Assembly: GCF_016899425.1 (NCBI RefSeq)
Contig: NZ_CP045994.1
Coordinates: 992,001 to 1,056,000, forward strand
Reading direction: 5' to 3'
Source: Burkholderia sp. MS389
GTDB taxonomy: Bacteria > Pseudomonadota > Gammaproteobacteria > Burkholderiales > Burkholderiaceae
DNA: 64,000 nucleotides
A program made the translations under genes and the position numbers. Positions 26,853-40,106 of this stretch are shown here, in pieces (position 1 is the first letter of the stretch; the number at the start of each line of letters is the position of its first letter). The notes beneath the pieces were generated by a model, which was not told where the DNA came from, searched no databases, and worked only from the letters and a program-made list of their open reading frames with translations.

Positions 26853-27476
26853 TCAATGCGGCAACCGCACGTCGAACTTGAACGTCGCGAGCCGTGCGAC
26901 GAGGATGAAGCCGGTCGCGAGCAGCACGCTGTATACCGAGTCGACCTGCAGCCACACGAGCAGCAGGTAGAACCAGCAGCCGACGAACGCGCAGGTCGCG
27001 TACGGCCGCGAATCGCGCAGGATCAGCGGGATGTCGTTGCACAGCACGTCGCGGACGATCCCGCCGACCACGCCGGTGATCACGCCCATCATCACCGCGA
27101 TGAAGCGCGGCATCTCGGCGTCGAGCGCGATCGACGTGCCCGAGATGCTGAAGATGCCGAGCCCGATCGCGTCGGCGATCAGCAGCAGCCGTTCGGCCGA
27201 CAGCCGCGACAGCATGCGCAGCACGAACGGCGCGAACAGCGCGAGCACGAAGATCGCGATCACGTAGTCGTCGTGCACGACCCAGTAGAACGGCCGGCGC
27301 TCGAGCAGGATGTCGCGCAGCGTGCCGCCGCCGAAGGCGGTCGCGAGCGCGACGACGAACGTGCCGACCGAGTCGAGGCGGTTCTTGCGCGCCTCGATGA
27401 ACCCCGAAATCGCGAAAGCCAGCGTAGCGATCGCCTCCAGTATCGCGATCGCGAGCGTCAGCCTAGGATGCGGCAC
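26853..27476 (-). CDS. TRIC-type (UPF0126/YadS) cation channel family protein
   Basis: This 207-residue protein has about seven hydrophobic helices and two related halves. Each half carries the glycine-rich signature: AFGGGTLRDILLERRPFYWV around 48-67 and GVVGGIVRDVLCNDIPLIL around 134-152. Bacterial homologues of trimeric intracellular cation channels have exactly this duplicated G-G-G-x-x-R-D motif. Transport of monovalent cations is likely; earlier annotation as glycine-related UPF0126 reflects weak evidence. Its start overlaps the end of the upstream Smr gene by 14 bases, so both are probably in one transcript. Confidence 0.88.
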   Translation of the reverse strand: MPHPRLTLAIAILEAIATLAFAISGFIEARKNRLDSVGTFVVALATAFGGGTLRDILLERRPFYWVVHDDYVIAIFVLALFAPFVLRMLSRLSAERLLLIADAIGLGIFSISGTSIALDAEMPRFIAVMMGVITGVVGGIVRDVLCNDIPLILRDSRPYATCAFVGCWFYLLLVWLQVDSVYSVLLATGFILVARLATFKFDVRLPH

Positions 27477-28242
27477 GCGGCCCCCGGTCGGCCGGCGCCG
27501 CGTGCGGCTGCAGCAGCACCAGCACCGCGCCCGCGCCGCCGTCGTGGCCGCGCGCCTCGCAGAATGCGATCACTTCTTCCTTCTGCACGAGCCACGCGCG
27601 CACCTTGCCTTTCAGCACCGGCTCCTTGCCGATCGAGCCGAGCCCCTTGCCGTGGATCACGCGCAGGCAGCGCAGCCCTTTCTTGCCGGCTTCGCGGATG
27701 AATTCGGCGAGCGCATCGCGCGCTTCGTCGCGCCGCATCCCGTGCAGATCGATCTGCGCCTGCACGATCCATGCGCCGCTTCTCAGCTTGCGCACGACGT
27801 CGCGGCTGATGCCGGGGCGGTGGTAATACAGCGAGTCGTCGCTGTCGAGCAGCGTCTCGGGATCGAATTCGTCGGACAGCGTTGCGTTCAGCACGGCTTC
27901 CTCGTCGCGCTGCGTCTGTTTCGGCACCGGGTCGGGCGGCATGCGGCCCGACGACGCGCGCGGCGGCGCGTTCAGCGGCCGGATCGTGCCGATTTCGTTG
28001 CGGAACAGGTTCGCGTCGGCTTCCGCCTTGCGCTCGGCCTGCACGGTTTCGATGCGCGCGCGCTCGCGCCGATCGGCTTCGCCTTGCAGCGACTTGCGCA
28101 ATGCGCCGAGGCCCGCGAGGCCCTGGCCGCGCAACGCGGCCGCATCGGGCGCGGGCGGCGGCGCGGCGGGCGCCGCGGTCACGGGACGGGCAGCGATCTT
28201 CCGCTTCGCGGGATCGCTCGGATGGGGCTGGTTCTTCGCCAT
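27463..28242 (-). CDS. Smr domain protein
   Basis: The 259-residue protein has a disordered Ala/Pro/Arg-rich N-terminal half. A C-terminal Smr (MutS2-related) domain at about 165-250 shows IDLHGMRRDEARDALAEFI and the loop VIHGKGLGS before a final β-strand region. Smr domains act as DNA- or RNA-cleaving endonucleases, and stand-alone forms similar to YdaL and SmrB exist; SmrB cleaves mRNA at collided ribosomes in E. coli. Whether this protein does so is not known. The DLHG and HGKG motifs are intact. I start at MAKNQPHPSD (28242); upstream codons read like a shadow. It lies between trxB (terminated) and the TRIC gene. Confidence 0.85.
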   Translation of the reverse strand: MAKNQPHPSDPAKRKIAARPVTAAPAAPPPAPDAAALRGQGLAGLGALRKSLQGEADRRERARIETVQAERKAEADANLFRNEIGTIRPLNAPPRASSGRMPPDPVPKQTQRDEEAVLNATLSDEFDPETLLDSDDSLYYHRPGISRDVVRKLRSGAWIVQAQIDLHGMRRDEARDALAEFIREAGKKGLRCLRVIHGKGLGSIGKEPVLKGKVRAWLVQKEEVIAFCEARGHDGGAGAVLVLLQPHAAPADRGPRAAS

Positions 28243-28283
28243 GATTCGGTAACGGGGCAGGCGCGTTCGGGCGCGCGGGCAGA

Positions 28284-28312
28284 AAAAAGCCGCTGCGCGG
28301 CGGCAGCGGCTT
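28284..28312 (-). terminator. Rho-independent terminator of trxB
   Basis: On the minus strand AAGCCGCTG and CAGCGGCTT form a hairpin over a short GC loop, followed by a T run. It lies about 70 bases beyond the trxB stop. Confidence 0.8.
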
Positions 28313-28377
28313 TCCGGTCGAGCCCGCTTCGCGGCAGCGGACGCCATTGTAGCGCCCGCCGCGGCAAGGCTCCCGGC

Positions 28378-29724
<1,347 letters not shown>

Positions 29725-32034
29725 ATGGCAAAAGCTCCTTATTCCGCCCAGGCACAGGCGTTGCCGCACCGGATGTCGAAGCTCCTCACGGAGATCCGCT
29801 GGATTCTCCAGGTCGCGCTCTGCGCCTTTCTGGTGATGGCCCTGCTGAGCTACAGCCGGCGCGATCCGAGCTGGACGCACGCCGCCCAGGTCGATCACAT
29901 CTCGAACTGGGCCGGCCGCGTCGGCGCATGGACGGCCGACATCATCCTGCTGCTGTTCGGCCTGTCGGCCTACTGGCTGATCGTGCCGCTCGGGCGGCGC
30001 ATCGCCGTCAACTACCGCCGCATCACGCGCCACGACGCGATTCCCGACGAACCGGAGCGGCCGATCGGCTGGCTCACCGAGATCTTCGCGTTCGTGCTGG
30101 TCGTGCTCGCGTGCGACGGCATCGAGGCGCTGCGCATGTGGTCGCTGAAGGTGCAGTTGCCGCGCGCGCCGGGCGGCGTCGTCGGCGAGGCCGTCGCGGG
30201 CGCGATGTCGCATGCGTTCGGCTTCACGGGCGGCACGCTGCTGCTGCTGATCGCGCTCGCGATCGGCCTGTCGCTGTATTTCCGCTTCTCGTGGCTGTCG
30301 GTCGCCGAGCGCGTCGGCGGCGCGATCCTGTCCGCCGTCAACGTCGCGAAGCTGCGCCGCGAGGCCGAGCGCGACCGCAAGCTCGGCGAGGCCGCGGCGG
30401 TGCGCCGCGAAGGCAAGGTCGAAGAGGAGCGCGTGCGCATCGAGGATCACGAGCCGGTGACGATCGTGCCGCCGGTCGTCACGCCGGCGAAGTCCGAGCG
30501 CGTCGAGCGCGAGCGCCAGGTGCCGCTCTTTACCGACCTGCCGGGCGATTCGACGCTGCCGCCGGTGTCGCTGCTCGACCCGGCGCCGAAGACGCAGGAA
30601 GCGATTTCCGCCGATACGCTCGAATTCACGTCGCGCCTGATCGAGAAGAAGCTCAAGGACTTCGGCGTCGAGGCGAGCGTCGTCGCCGCGTATCCGGGCC
30701 CGGTCGTCACGCGCTACGAGATCGAGCCGGCCACCGGCGTGAAGGGCAGCCAGATCGTCAACCTCGCGAAGGATCTCGCGCGTTCGCTGTCGCTCGTGTC
30801 GATCCGCGTGGTCGAGACGATTCCCGGCAAGAACTACATGGCGCTCGAACTGCCGAACCAGCGCCGGCAGACGGTGCACCTGTCCGAGATCATCGGCTCC
30901 GAGGTGTATGCGGCCGCGTCGTCGGCGCTGACGCTGAGCCTCGGCAAGGACATCGGCGGCAAGCCGGTGTGCGCGGATCTCGCGAAGATGCCGCACCTGC
31001 TGGTGGCCGGTACGACCGGTTCGGGCAAGTCGGTCGGGATCAACGCGATGATCCTGTCGCTGCTGTACAAGGCCACCGCCGACCAGGTGCGCCTGATCCT
31101 GATCGATCCGAAGATGCTCGAAATGAGCGTCTACGAAGGCATTCCGCACCTGCTGTGCCCGGTCGTCACCGACATGCGCCAGGCCGGCCATGCGCTGAAC
31201 TGGACGGTCGCGGAGATGGAGCGCCGCTACAAGCTGATGAGCAAGCTCGGCGTGCGCAACCTCGCCGGCTACAACAACAAGATCGACGAGGCGGCGAAGC
31301 GCGAGGAGAAGATCCCGAACCCGTTCAGCCTGACGCCGGAAGATCCCGAGCCGCTCGGCCGCCTGCCGAACATCGTCGTCGTGATCGACGAGCTGGCCGA
31401 CCTGATGATGGTCGTCGGCAAGAAGGTCGAGGAACTGATCGCGCGGATCGCGCAGAAGGCGCGGGCGGCCGGCATCCACCTGATCCTCGCGACGCAGCGG
31501 CCGTCCGTCGACGTGATCACCGGCCTGATCAAGGCGAACGTGCCGACGCGGATCGCGTTCCAGGTCTCGTCGAAGATCGACTCGCGCACGATTCTCGACC
31601 AGATGGGCGCCGAATCGCTGCTCGGGATGGGCGACATGCTGTACCTGCCGCCCGGCTCGGGGCTGCCCGTGCGCGTGCACGGCGCGTTCGTTGCCGACGA
31701 CGAAGTGCACCGCGTCGTCGAGAAGCTCAAGGAGCAGGGCGAGCCGAACTACGTCGAGGGTCTGCTCGAAGGCGGCACCGCCGACGGCGACGAGGGCTCG
31801 GCCGGCGCGGGAACCGGCGAAGGCGGCGGCGAGTCTGATCCGCTGTACGACCAGGCGGTCGAGATCGTCATCAAGAACCGCCGCGCGTCGATCTCGCTCG
31901 TGCAGCGCCATCTGCGAATCGGCTACAACCGCGCGGCGCGGCTGCTCGAGCAGATGGAGCAGTCGGGGCTCGTGTCGGCGATGTCGTCGAGCGGCAACCG
32001 CGAAATTCTTGTGCCGGCGCGCGACGCGGAATGA
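29725..32034 (+). CDS. ftsK: DNA translocase FtsK
   Basis: FtsK links chromosome segregation to division by pumping DNA at the septum and activating XerCD recombination. The 769-residue protein has a four-helix membrane domain in the first ~190 residues and a short acidic/basic linker. The motor has Walker [15 protein letters not shown] near 429 and Walker [16 protein letters not shown] near 550. The C-terminal winged-helix gamma domain (about 705-765, [20 protein letters not shown]) reads KOPS sites. The linker is shorter than in E. coli FtsK. It is followed 46 bases later by lolA, the common ftsK-lolA arrangement. Confidence 0.97.
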   Translation: MAKAPYSAQAQALPHRMSKLLTEIRWILQVALCAFLVMALLSYSRRDPSWTHAAQVDHISNWAGRVGAWTADIILLLFGLSAYWLIVPLGRRIAVNYRRITRHDAIPDEPERPIGWLTEIFAFVLVVLACDGIEALRMWSLKVQLPRAPGGVVGEAVAGAMSHAFGFTGGTLLLLIALAIGLSLYFRFSWLSVAERVGGAILSAVNVAKLRREAERDRKLGEAAAVRREGKVEEERVRIEDHEPVTIVPPVVTPAKSERVERERQVPLFTDLPGDSTLPPVSLLDPAPKTQEAISADTLEFTSRLIEKKLKDFGVEASVVAAYPGPVVTRYEIEPATGVKGSQIVNLAKDLARSLSLVSIRVVETIPGKNYMALELPNQRRQTVHLSEIIGSEVYAAASSALTLSLGKDIGGKPVCADLAKMPHLLVAGTTGSGKSVGINAMILSLLYKATADQVRLILIDPKMLEMSVYEGIPHLLCPVVTDMRQAGHALNWTVAEMERRYKLMSKLGVRNLAGYNNKIDEAAKREEKIPNPFSLTPEDPEPLGRLPNIVVVIDELADLMMVVGKKVEELIARIAQKARAAGIHLILATQRPSVDVITGLIKANVPTRIAFQVSSKIDSRTILDQMGAESLLGMGDMLYLPPGSGLPVRVHGAFVADDEVHRVVEKLKEQGEPNYVEGLLEGGTADGDEGSAGAGTGEGGGESDPLYDQAVEIVIKNRRASISLVQRHLRIGYNRAARLLEQMEQSGLVSAMSSSGNREILVPARDAE

Positions 32035-32080
32035 GTCCGCGGCGCCCGCAGCGCCGGCCACCCACGGAGAAAACCGCAAT

Positions 32081-32770
32081 ATGCAGCAACATTCGTTCGC
32101 AATGTCCCTTCGTTCGACGCGGCGCTGGCTCGGCGCGGCGCTCGCCGGCGCATCGCTGATGCTCGCGGCGACGCACGCGTTCGCGGGTGGCACCGAGCAA
32201 CTGAAGGCCTTCGTGTCCCAGGTGCGTTCGGCGAAGGGCGATTTCACGCAGCAGATCGTCAAGGCGCCGGCCAAGGGCGCGAGCGCCGTGCAGGCCGCAC
32301 CGAAGCCCACCGACAATTCGAGCGGCACGTTCGTGTTCGCGCGGCCGGGCAAGTTCATCTGGACGTACCAGAAGCCGTACCAGCAGGTGCTGCAAGCCGA
32401 CGGCGACAAGCTCTACGTGTACGACCGCGACCTGAACCAGGTTACCGAGCGCAAGCTGAACGGCGCGCTGGGCGCGAGCCCCGCGGCGATCCTGTTCGGC
32501 AGCAACGATCTCGACAAGAACTACACGCTGCGCGATGCCGGCGAGAAGGGCGGCATCGAATGGCTCGAGATGCTGCCGAAGGCGCAGGACACGCAGTTCC
32601 AGCGGATCGGCATCGGTTTCCGCAACGGCACGCTTGCTGCGATGGAGCTGCACGACGTGTTCGGCAACGTGACGCTGCTGACCTTCACGAACATCCAGAC
32701 GAACCCGTCGCTGAAGGGCGATACGTTCAAGTTCGTCGTGCCGAAGGGCGCGGACGTGATCAACGGCTGA
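32081..32770 (+). CDS. lolA: Outer-membrane lipoprotein carrier protein LolA
   Basis: LolA carries lipoproteins across the periplasm from LolCDE to LolB. The 229-residue precursor begins [20 protein letters not shown], with a signal peptide ending AFA about residue 36. The mature part has [36 protein letters not shown] and [14 protein letters not shown], the family's concave β-sheet core. An insertion of about 15 residues ([16 protein letters not shown]) follows the first helix, longer than in E. coli. The first ATG (32081) has GGAGA upstream; the Met eight codons later is an alternative. A strong hairpin follows the stop. Confidence 0.94.
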   Translation: MQQHSFAMSLRSTRRWLGAALAGASLMLAATHAFAGGTEQLKAFVSQVRSAKGDFTQQIVKAPAKGASAVQAAPKPTDNSSGTFVFARPGKFIWTYQKPYQQVLQADGDKLYVYDRDLNQVTERKLNGALGASPAAILFGSNDLDKNYTLRDAGEKGGIEWLEMLPKAQDTQFQRIGIGFRNGTLAAMELHDVFGNVTLLTFTNIQTNPSLKGDTFKFVVPKGADVING

Positions 32771-32791
32771 CCTTCGCTGCGCCGTTTTCCC

Positions 32792-32829
32792 GACACGGGC
32801 CTGCCGGCGACGGCAGGCCCGTGTTGTTT
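32792..32829 (+). terminator. Hairpin terminator after lolA
   Basis: ACACGGGCCTGCCG pairs with CGGCAGGCCCGTGT over a four-base loop. The following T tract is short and interrupted (TGTTTGG), so efficiency is uncertain. Confidence 0.65.
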
Positions 32830-32831
32830 GG

Positions 32832-32909
32832 GGACGCGTGTAACGGACGCGTGTAACGGACGCGTGTAACGGACGCGTGTAACGGACGCGTGTAACGGAC
32901 GCGGGTACC
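32832..32909. repeat. 13-bp tandem repeat (five exact copies plus one variant)
   Basis: The unit GGACGCGTGTAAC is repeated exactly at 32832, 32845, 32858, 32871 and 32884. A sixth copy at 32897-32909 differs at two positions. Each unit contains the palindrome ACGCGT. The array lies wholly between the lolA terminator and the rarA start, where it could vary in copy number without disturbing coding sequence. Confidence 0.97.
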
Positions 32910-32996
32910 AGGCCCGGCGGCGCGCTCGCGCGGCTGTCATAATGTCAGGTCCGGCGGCCGGTTCGGCCGCGACCGTTTGATGTGGAGCGAGGGTTC

Positions 32997-34307
32997 ATGT
33001 CCGACCTGTTTCAAGTCGAGCCGCGCCGCCCGCTCGCCGAGGCGCTGAGGCCGAAGACGCTCGCCGAGGTGATCGGCCAGACGCATTTGCTGGGCGAAGG
33101 CAAGCCGCTGCGGCTCGCGTTCGAATCGGGCAAGCCGCATTCGATGATCCTGTGGGGGCCGCCCGGCGTTGGCAAGACGACGCTCGCGCGGCTCACCGCG
33201 CTCGCGTTCGACTGCGAGTTCATCGCGCTGTCCGCCGTGCTCGGCGGCGTGAAGGACATCCGCGAGTCGATGGAGCAGGCGAAGGACACGCTGAACCGTA
33301 CCGGCCGCCACACGATCCTGTTCGTCGACGAGATCCACCGTTTCAACAAGGGGCAGCAGGATGCGCTGCTGCCGTTCGTCGAATCGGGCCTCGTGACCTT
33401 CATCGGCGCGACGACCGAAAACCCGAGTTTCGAGGTCAATTCGGCATTGCTGTCGCGGGCGCAGGTGTACGTGCTGAAGTCGCTGAACGATGACGAGATG
33501 CGCCAGTTGCTGAAGCGTGCGCAGGAAATCGCGCTCGACGGCCTCGCGTTCGACGACAAGGCGATCGATACGCTGGTCGGCTACGCGGACGGCGACGCGC
33601 GCCGCTTCCTGAACCTGCTCGAACAGGCGCAGACGGCGGCGACGTCGGCCGGGGTCGCGACGATCGATGCCGATTTCGTCAGCAACGCGATGACGCTGAA
33701 CGCGCGGCGCTTCGACAAGGGCGGCGACAATTTCTACGACCAGATTTCGGCGCTGCACAAGTCGGTGCGCGGGTCGAGCCCGGACGGCGCGCTGTACTGG
33801 TTCTGCCGGATGATCGACGGCGGCGCGGATCCGAAGTATCTCGCGCGGCGCATCGTGCGGATGGCGTGGGAAGACATCGGCCTGGCCGACCCGCGCGCGT
33901 TGCAGGTGGCGAACGACGCGGCCGAAACCTACGAGCGGCTCGGCTCGCCGGAAGGCGAACTCGCGCTCGGGCAGGCGGTGATCTATCTCGCGTGCGCGGC
34001 GAAGAGCAACGCCGGCTACAACGCGTTCAACCAGGCGATGGCGTTCGTGAAGCAGGACAAGTCGCGCGAGGTGCCCGTGCACCTGCGCAACGCGCCGACC
34101 AGGCTGATGAAGGAGCTCGGCTACGGCCACGCTTATCGTTACGCGCACGACGAGCCGAACGCGTACGCGGCCGGCGAGACGTACCTGCCGGACGGGATGC
34201 GCGAGCCGCGCTGGTATCAGCCGGTGCCGCGCGGGCTCGAGTCGAAGATCGCCGAGAAGCTCGCCTGGCTGCGCGAGCTTGATCGCGAGGCCGGCAAGAA
34301 GGATTGA
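32997..34307 (+). CDS. rarA: Replication-associated recombination protein A (RarA/MgsA)
   Basis: This AAA+ ATPase acts at stalled replication forks and is related to clamp loaders and to eukaryotic WRNIP1. The 436-residue protein begins SDLFQVEPRRPLAEALRPKT. It carries Walker A LWGPPGVGKTTLARL at about 51-65, Walker B TILFVDEIHRFNKGQQDALL near 106 and sensor 1 GATTENPSFEVNSALLSRAQ. A C-terminal tetramerisation domain has GSSPDGALYWFCRMIDGGADP. I prefer the ATG at 32997, which gives the family start MSDLF, over an upstream in-frame codon at 32982. Confidence 0.95.
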   Translation: MSDLFQVEPRRPLAEALRPKTLAEVIGQTHLLGEGKPLRLAFESGKPHSMILWGPPGVGKTTLARLTALAFDCEFIALSAVLGGVKDIRESMEQAKDTLNRTGRHTILFVDEIHRFNKGQQDALLPFVESGLVTFIGATTENPSFEVNSALLSRAQVYVLKSLNDDEMRQLLKRAQEIALDGLAFDDKAIDTLVGYADGDARRFLNLLEQAQTAATSAGVATIDADFVSNAMTLNARRFDKGGDNFYDQISALHKSVRGSSPDGALYWFCRMIDGGADPKYLARRIVRMAWEDIGLADPRALQVANDAAETYERLGSPEGELALGQAVIYLACAAKSNAGYNAFNQAMAFVKQDKSREVPVHLRNAPTRLMKELGYGHAYRYAHDEPNAYAAGETYLPDGMREPRWYQPVPRGLESKIAEKLAWLRELDREAGKKD

Positions 34308-34350
34308 CGGCGCCGCGCGCGCCGGTTCGATCCGCGCCGCCGCGCAGGCG

Positions 34351-36169
<1,819 letters not shown>

Positions 36170-36211
36170 CGCCGGTCTTTCGCGCCCTCGCAAAAAATTT
36201 GCAGAAAGGGC

Positions 36212-36241
36212 TTGTCAGCCGCGAATCGATCGTCTTATAAT
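36212..36241 (+). promoter_or_regulatory. Promoter of tRNA-Ser(CGA)
   Basis: TTGTCA at 36212-36217 and TATAAT at 36236-36241 with an 18-base spacer; transcription would start just over 30 bases before the tRNA 5' end. Confidence 0.7.
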
Positions 36242-36284
36242 CTTTTTCTCGCGGAAACGACCAGCCGCGAAATGCAGTAAGGAA

Positions 36285-36375
<91 letters not shown>

Positions 36376-36381
36376 AAATAC

Positions 36382-36418
36382 GAAGCCCCTTGATCCGAAA
36401 GGATCAAGGGGTTTTTCG
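36382..36418 (+). terminator. Terminator of tRNA-Ser(CGA)
   Basis: AAGCCCCTTGATCC-GAAA-GGATCAAGGGGTTTTT: a 12-bp GC-rich stem with a tetraloop and T run directly after the tRNA. Confidence 0.92.
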
Positions 36419-36750
36419 TTTTGGGTCGTCGGTGCAGTGCGTCGATTGCGGATGCGGTGACGACAGGCGGCTACGGGCGCATCGCGTCGTGCCGGACGAT
36501 AGCGGCGCGATCGTGCCGCCTCTTCAATGCGGGCTCGCTGCATGACGAATACGGCCGCCCCGTGCCGCACTGACTGTCGGAAGTCCTGAAGGTTGTGCAT
36601 GGCCGATTGCCGTCGTCACCGGGCCATGTTCGCGTTGCCGGAAATCGGGTGACGGCGTCGCTGCCGCACCGTGCGCCTGCGAAACCGGATGCCGGCGCGC
36701 CGACCGTCTCAAGCAGCGCTCGCCGGCTTCTACACAGTGCTGCCGACCCA
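36419..36750. other. Intergenic region, nothing recognised
   Basis: About 330 bases lie between the tRNA terminator and the alkB stop codon. I see no RNA structure, repeat or credible open frame; frames present are in the shadow composition of neighbouring genes. Confidence 0.5.
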
Positions 36751-37911
36751 TCAGCCCGCCGCCGGATACTGCGCCAGCACCCTGTCGCGGATCGCCGGCT
36801 TGATATTCGATTGCGCCATGTCGCCGCGATAGTGCGCGACGACCCGCGGGTTCATCACGCGATACCAGAGCGGCGGCACGTACGCGAACAGGATCATCGT
36901 CGCGTAGCCGGCCGGCAATTGCGGCGCATCGTCGAAGTGGCGCAGCGCCTGGTACGAGCGCGTCGGATTCGCGTGATGGTCGGCGTGCCGCTGCAACTGG
37001 TACAGGAACAGATTCGTGACGACGTGATTGCTGTTCCACGAATGCTGCGGCGTGCAGCGTTCGTAGCGCCCGTTCGGCAGCTTGCGGCGGCCGAGCCCGT
37101 AGTGCTCGACGTAGTTCACCACTTCGAGCAGCGACGCGCCGTAGACGGCCTGGATCACGAGGAACGGGATCACGACCTTGCCGGCCATCGCGATCGCGAT
37201 GCCCCACACGACGGCGGTCATCGCCCATGCATGCAGTACTTCGTTGCGCCAGGTCCACGGCGAATGCCCGAGCCGTTCGAGGCGAGCCTGTTCGAGCCGC
37301 CACGCCGAGCGGATGCTGCCGGTCACCGTACGCGGCAGGAACGCCCAGAACGACTCGCCGTAGCGCGCGCTCGCCGGATCCTCGGCCGTCGCGACGCGCA
37401 CGTGATGGCCGCGATTGTGCTCGACGTAGAAGTGGCCGTACGCGACCGGCGCGAGCGTGATCTTCGCGAGCCAGCGTTCGAAGCGGTCGGTCTTGTGCCC
37501 GAGCTCGTGCGCGGTGTTGATCGAGATGCCCGTTGCGGCGCCGAGCGACAGCGCGAAGCCGACGTAGTCGTACCACGCGAGCGCGTGCGTGCCGACGATC
37601 CACACGCACATGAAGAACGCAACGTATTCGACGAACGTCGCGAGATAGACGATGTATCGGTAATAGCGCTCGCGTTCGAGGTGCGGCACGACCGCTTCGG
37701 GCGGATTGTCGCGATCGTCGCCGATCAGCGTGTCGAGGATCGGGATCACGCCGAACGCGAACAGCGGGCCGAACCACCAGAACACGTGAAGGCCCGTCGC
37801 CAGCGCGAGCTGCGCGGCGAGGATCGGCAGCGTGATCGTCAGCGCGCCGAGCAGCCACAGGTAACGCTTGCCATCCGACCAGCCCGAGGCCGATCCGTCG
37901 GTCATTGTCAT
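36751..37911 (-). CDS. alkB: Alkane 1-monooxygenase (AlkB type)
   Basis: AlkB hydroxylates medium-chain alkanes at the terminal carbon in the inner membrane, with electrons from rubredoxin. The 386-residue protein has about six membrane helices and the histidine boxes of the diiron site. These are HELGHK near residue 134, EHNRGHH near 166 and LQRHADHH near 305, plus the AlkB-type NYVEHYGLGRR near 263. I start at the ATG 37911, which has GGAGG a few bases upstream. No rubredoxin or rubredoxin reductase is present nearby, so electron partners must be encoded elsewhere. Regulation is not evident. Confidence 0.95.
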   Translation of the reverse strand: MTMTDGSASGWSDGKRYLWLLGALTITLPILAAQLALATGLHVFWWFGPLFAFGVIPILDTLIGDDRDNPPEAVVPHLERERYYRYIVYLATFVEYVAFFMCVWIVGTHALAWYDYVGFALSLGAATGISINTAHELGHKTDRFERWLAKITLAPVAYGHFYVEHNRGHHVRVATAEDPASARYGESFWAFLPRTVTGSIRSAWRLEQARLERLGHSPWTWRNEVLHAWAMTAVVWGIAIAMAGKVVIPFLVIQAVYGASLLEVVNYVEHYGLGRRKLPNGRYERCTPQHSWNSNHVVTNLFLYQLQRHADHHANPTRSYQALRHFDDAPQLPAGYATMILFAYVPPLWYRVMNPRVVAHYRGDMAQSNIKPAIRDRVLAQYPAAG

Positions 37912-38578
37912 TGTCTCCCTCCAGTCGGCCGGCCCGCAGGCGACCGCATGCAAGATTGTTCGAATCCTCGTGGTCCGCGACGCGCGCGGCAGCGCCGGAT
38001 CGTTGCCCGGTTCTGCCTGTTATACGACTGGTGCGCGCACTTGCCAAACCCCCGCGCTAGGCGTGGCGCTCCAAACGACGAGGTGCGCGGGCCGGAGGGC
38101 GGGAGGGGCCGCTACGCGCCGATTGAAACGTGCTGACGACGGCGCATCGATCCGCGCGGCGGCGCCTTCGTCAGACGATTGGCTCGGCGTGCGGCGCGCA
38201 CAGGCCGGTGTGACGGGGCTGCAACGAATGTTGCATCGCAATAACGAGGCCGCCGAAGCAGGGGCGCCGCGCGCTTTTCGTTGGCTTATATTACGTAGCA
38301 TTACGACCACGGCGACACGTTCCAACGCAGTGCCAAACCGGTCGGCCGCGCATCGCAAGGAGAACGACGCAAAGCGCCGGATCACGCGATCGCGCCCACC
38401 GTCCCGTCGTCGCGCGCGTCGATGCCCCGATGCTGCACCTGCACACCGGGCGCCGCGAGTCGTGCTGATGACATCTGCCGCCTTTCGATCCGCGCTGCCA
38501 TTTGAAAATTACGATTTGACTCATGCCCCGCTTTCGGTTGAAGCTACTAGCTTGCTGTCCGAAGGGGGCTGTGCCTGC
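37912..38578. other. Long intergenic region between alkB and a GNAT gene
   Basis: Some 670 bases contain a few AT-richer islands (around 38285-38305 and 38500-38520) but no convincing gene. TTGACT near 38516 could be a weak -35 of the GNAT gene. Frames spanning the whole stretch are low-complexity Arg/Ala translations and are rejected. Confidence 0.45.
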
Positions 38579-39091
38579 ATGAGTTCGATCTTGACCGTTC
38601 GTCGTATCGCTGCCGATCAGGGCGGCGTGTATCGCGAACTCCGCGCCGCATCGCTGCGTGAGCCCTATGCGCCCGGCGAAGCGCCGGAGGCCGAATTGCT
38701 GACCGTCGAAACGGACGCGGCGTCGGCGATCGCCGCGCAGCGCGCCGTGTCCGACGAGTCGACGACTTTCCTGCTGTACACCGAAGGCCACCCGGCGGGC
38801 ATGATCGGCGCGTATTTCGACAACACGCCCGATCGGCGCGCGTTCGTCAGCGAACTGTGGGTCGCGCATGCGGTGCGTCATCTGCGCGGCGGCGTGCTGC
38901 TGCTGGAGACGGCCACCGCATGGCTCGCCGAGCGCGGCGCCACCGACGTCTACGCGTGGATCGCCGATGCGAACCGCAACGCGATCCGCTTCTACGAGCG
39001 TGCCGGTTTCGGCAACACCGGTGAACATGCGCCGATCGCGCGGATGCCCGGCGCGATGAAATCGCTGTTCGTGTCGCAGGTGAAGCACTGA
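38579..39091 (+). CDS. GNAT family N-acetyltransferase
   Basis: The 170-residue protein has a GNAT fold. Strand FLLYTEGHPAGMIGAYFDN is followed by ELWVAHAVRHLRGGVLLLETA (acetyl-CoA pyrophosphate loop, about 92-112) and the closing NRNAIRFYERAGFGNTGEHAPI (about 137-158), characteristic of the family. Acceptor unknown; small-molecule or protein N-acetylation are both possible. I choose the ATG at 38579; a longer frame reaching upstream adds unrelated sequence. It is transcribed towards minC but separated by 170 bases. Confidence 0.82.
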   Translation: MSSILTVRRIAADQGGVYRELRAASLREPYAPGEAPEAELLTVETDAASAIAAQRAVSDESTTFLLYTEGHPAGMIGAYFDNTPDRRAFVSELWVAHAVRHLRGGVLLLETATAWLAERGATDVYAWIADANRNAIRFYERAGFGNTGEHAPIARMPGAMKSLFVSQVKH

Positions 39092-39261
39092 CCCGACCTC
39101 GAAATAGCCCGCCGCGCGGCGCGACGAAAGCCCGATCGCCCGCTGGCCTGCCCGCCTGCCGATTGCGCGTCCGCCCGGGCCGCCGCAATCCCGAGTCCCA
39201 AAAATAATGGCCGCTCGCGTGGACGCCTGTAAAATACGCAAAAAATTTTTGCAGAGTGTCC

Positions 39262-40047
39262 ATGTCGCTTAAAAAATCGCCATTCTTCGAGCTGCGCAGC
39301 GGATCGGTCGATACGTTGCTGTTCACCGTGAAGACGACCGATCTCGACGCGTTGCGTACCGAACTGGTCAAGCGCTTCGAAGCGACTCCCGAGTTTTTCG
39401 CCGACGATGTCGTCGCGATCGACGTCCGCCGCCTGGCTGACGGCGAGCGCGTCGCGCTCGCGGACATCCGCCAGATGCTGAACGACGTGCGGATGCGTCC
39501 GGTGGGCGTCGTCGCACTGGCAACGCAGGGCTGGGCGGGGGAAGCCGGCCTGCCGTTGCTGGAGGCGCGCGATCGCCGCGCGCCGGCCGCGAAACCGGCC
39601 GACGAAGCGGAACCGGCGGCCGTGCCAGCCGTCGAGCCCGCCGCCGCTGCGGCAGCCGCAGCGGCGCCCGAACAGCCGTCGGAACCCGCGCCGACACTCG
39701 TGCAGGCCGGCGGCCAGACGCTGGTGATCGACCGGCCGTTGCGTTCGGGGCAGCAGATTTACGCGAAAGGAGACCTCGTGGTGCTCGCGCCGGTCAGTCA
39801 CGGTGCGGAAATCATCGCGGAAGGCAATATCCACATCTACGCGCCGTTGCGCGGCCGCGCGCTCGCGGGCGTGCACGGCAATCACGACGCGCGCATTTTC
39901 TGCACGTGTCTCGAACCGGAACTGATTTCGATCGCGGGTATCTATCGAACGACCGAGAACCCGCTGCCCGCCGACGTACTGGGCAAATCGGTACAGATCC
40001 GGCTCGAAGAGGAAAAACTGATGATCGAACCGCTGCGCCTGACGTGA
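39262..40047 (+). CDS. minC: Septum site-determining protein MinC
   Basis: MinC inhibits FtsZ polymerisation away from mid-cell. The 261-residue protein has the N-terminal FtsZ-inhibiting domain (residues 1-100, [19 protein letters not shown]) and an Ala/Pro/Glu-rich linker of about 40 residues. The C-terminal β-helix binds MinD ([41 protein letters not shown]). I start at the ATG 39262 for MSLKKSP; a GTG two codons upstream is possible. It heads minC-minD-minE. Confidence 0.96.
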   Translation: MSLKKSPFFELRSGSVDTLLFTVKTTDLDALRTELVKRFEATPEFFADDVVAIDVRRLADGERVALADIRQMLNDVRMRPVGVVALATQGWAGEAGLPLLEARDRRAPAAKPADEAEPAAVPAVEPAAAAAAAAAPEQPSEPAPTLVQAGGQTLVIDRPLRSGQQIYAKGDLVVLAPVSHGAEIIAEGNIHIYAPLRGRALAGVHGNHDARIFCTCLEPELISIAGIYRTTENPLPADVLGKSVQIRLEEEKLMIEPLRLT

Positions 40048-40106
40048 TTCACGCGGTGCGCTCCGGATCGATCGGCTCTCATTGACGAACACAGGGTATT
40101 GGGTAA

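Noticed and set aside
32832..32909. CRISPR or attachment site
   Set aside because: The units are directly abutting 13-mers without spacers, and no integrase or cas gene is near.
37868..39091. GNAT protein with a 237-residue N-terminal extension
   Set aside because: Only the last 170 residues match the family; the extension is translated intergenic DNA without motifs.
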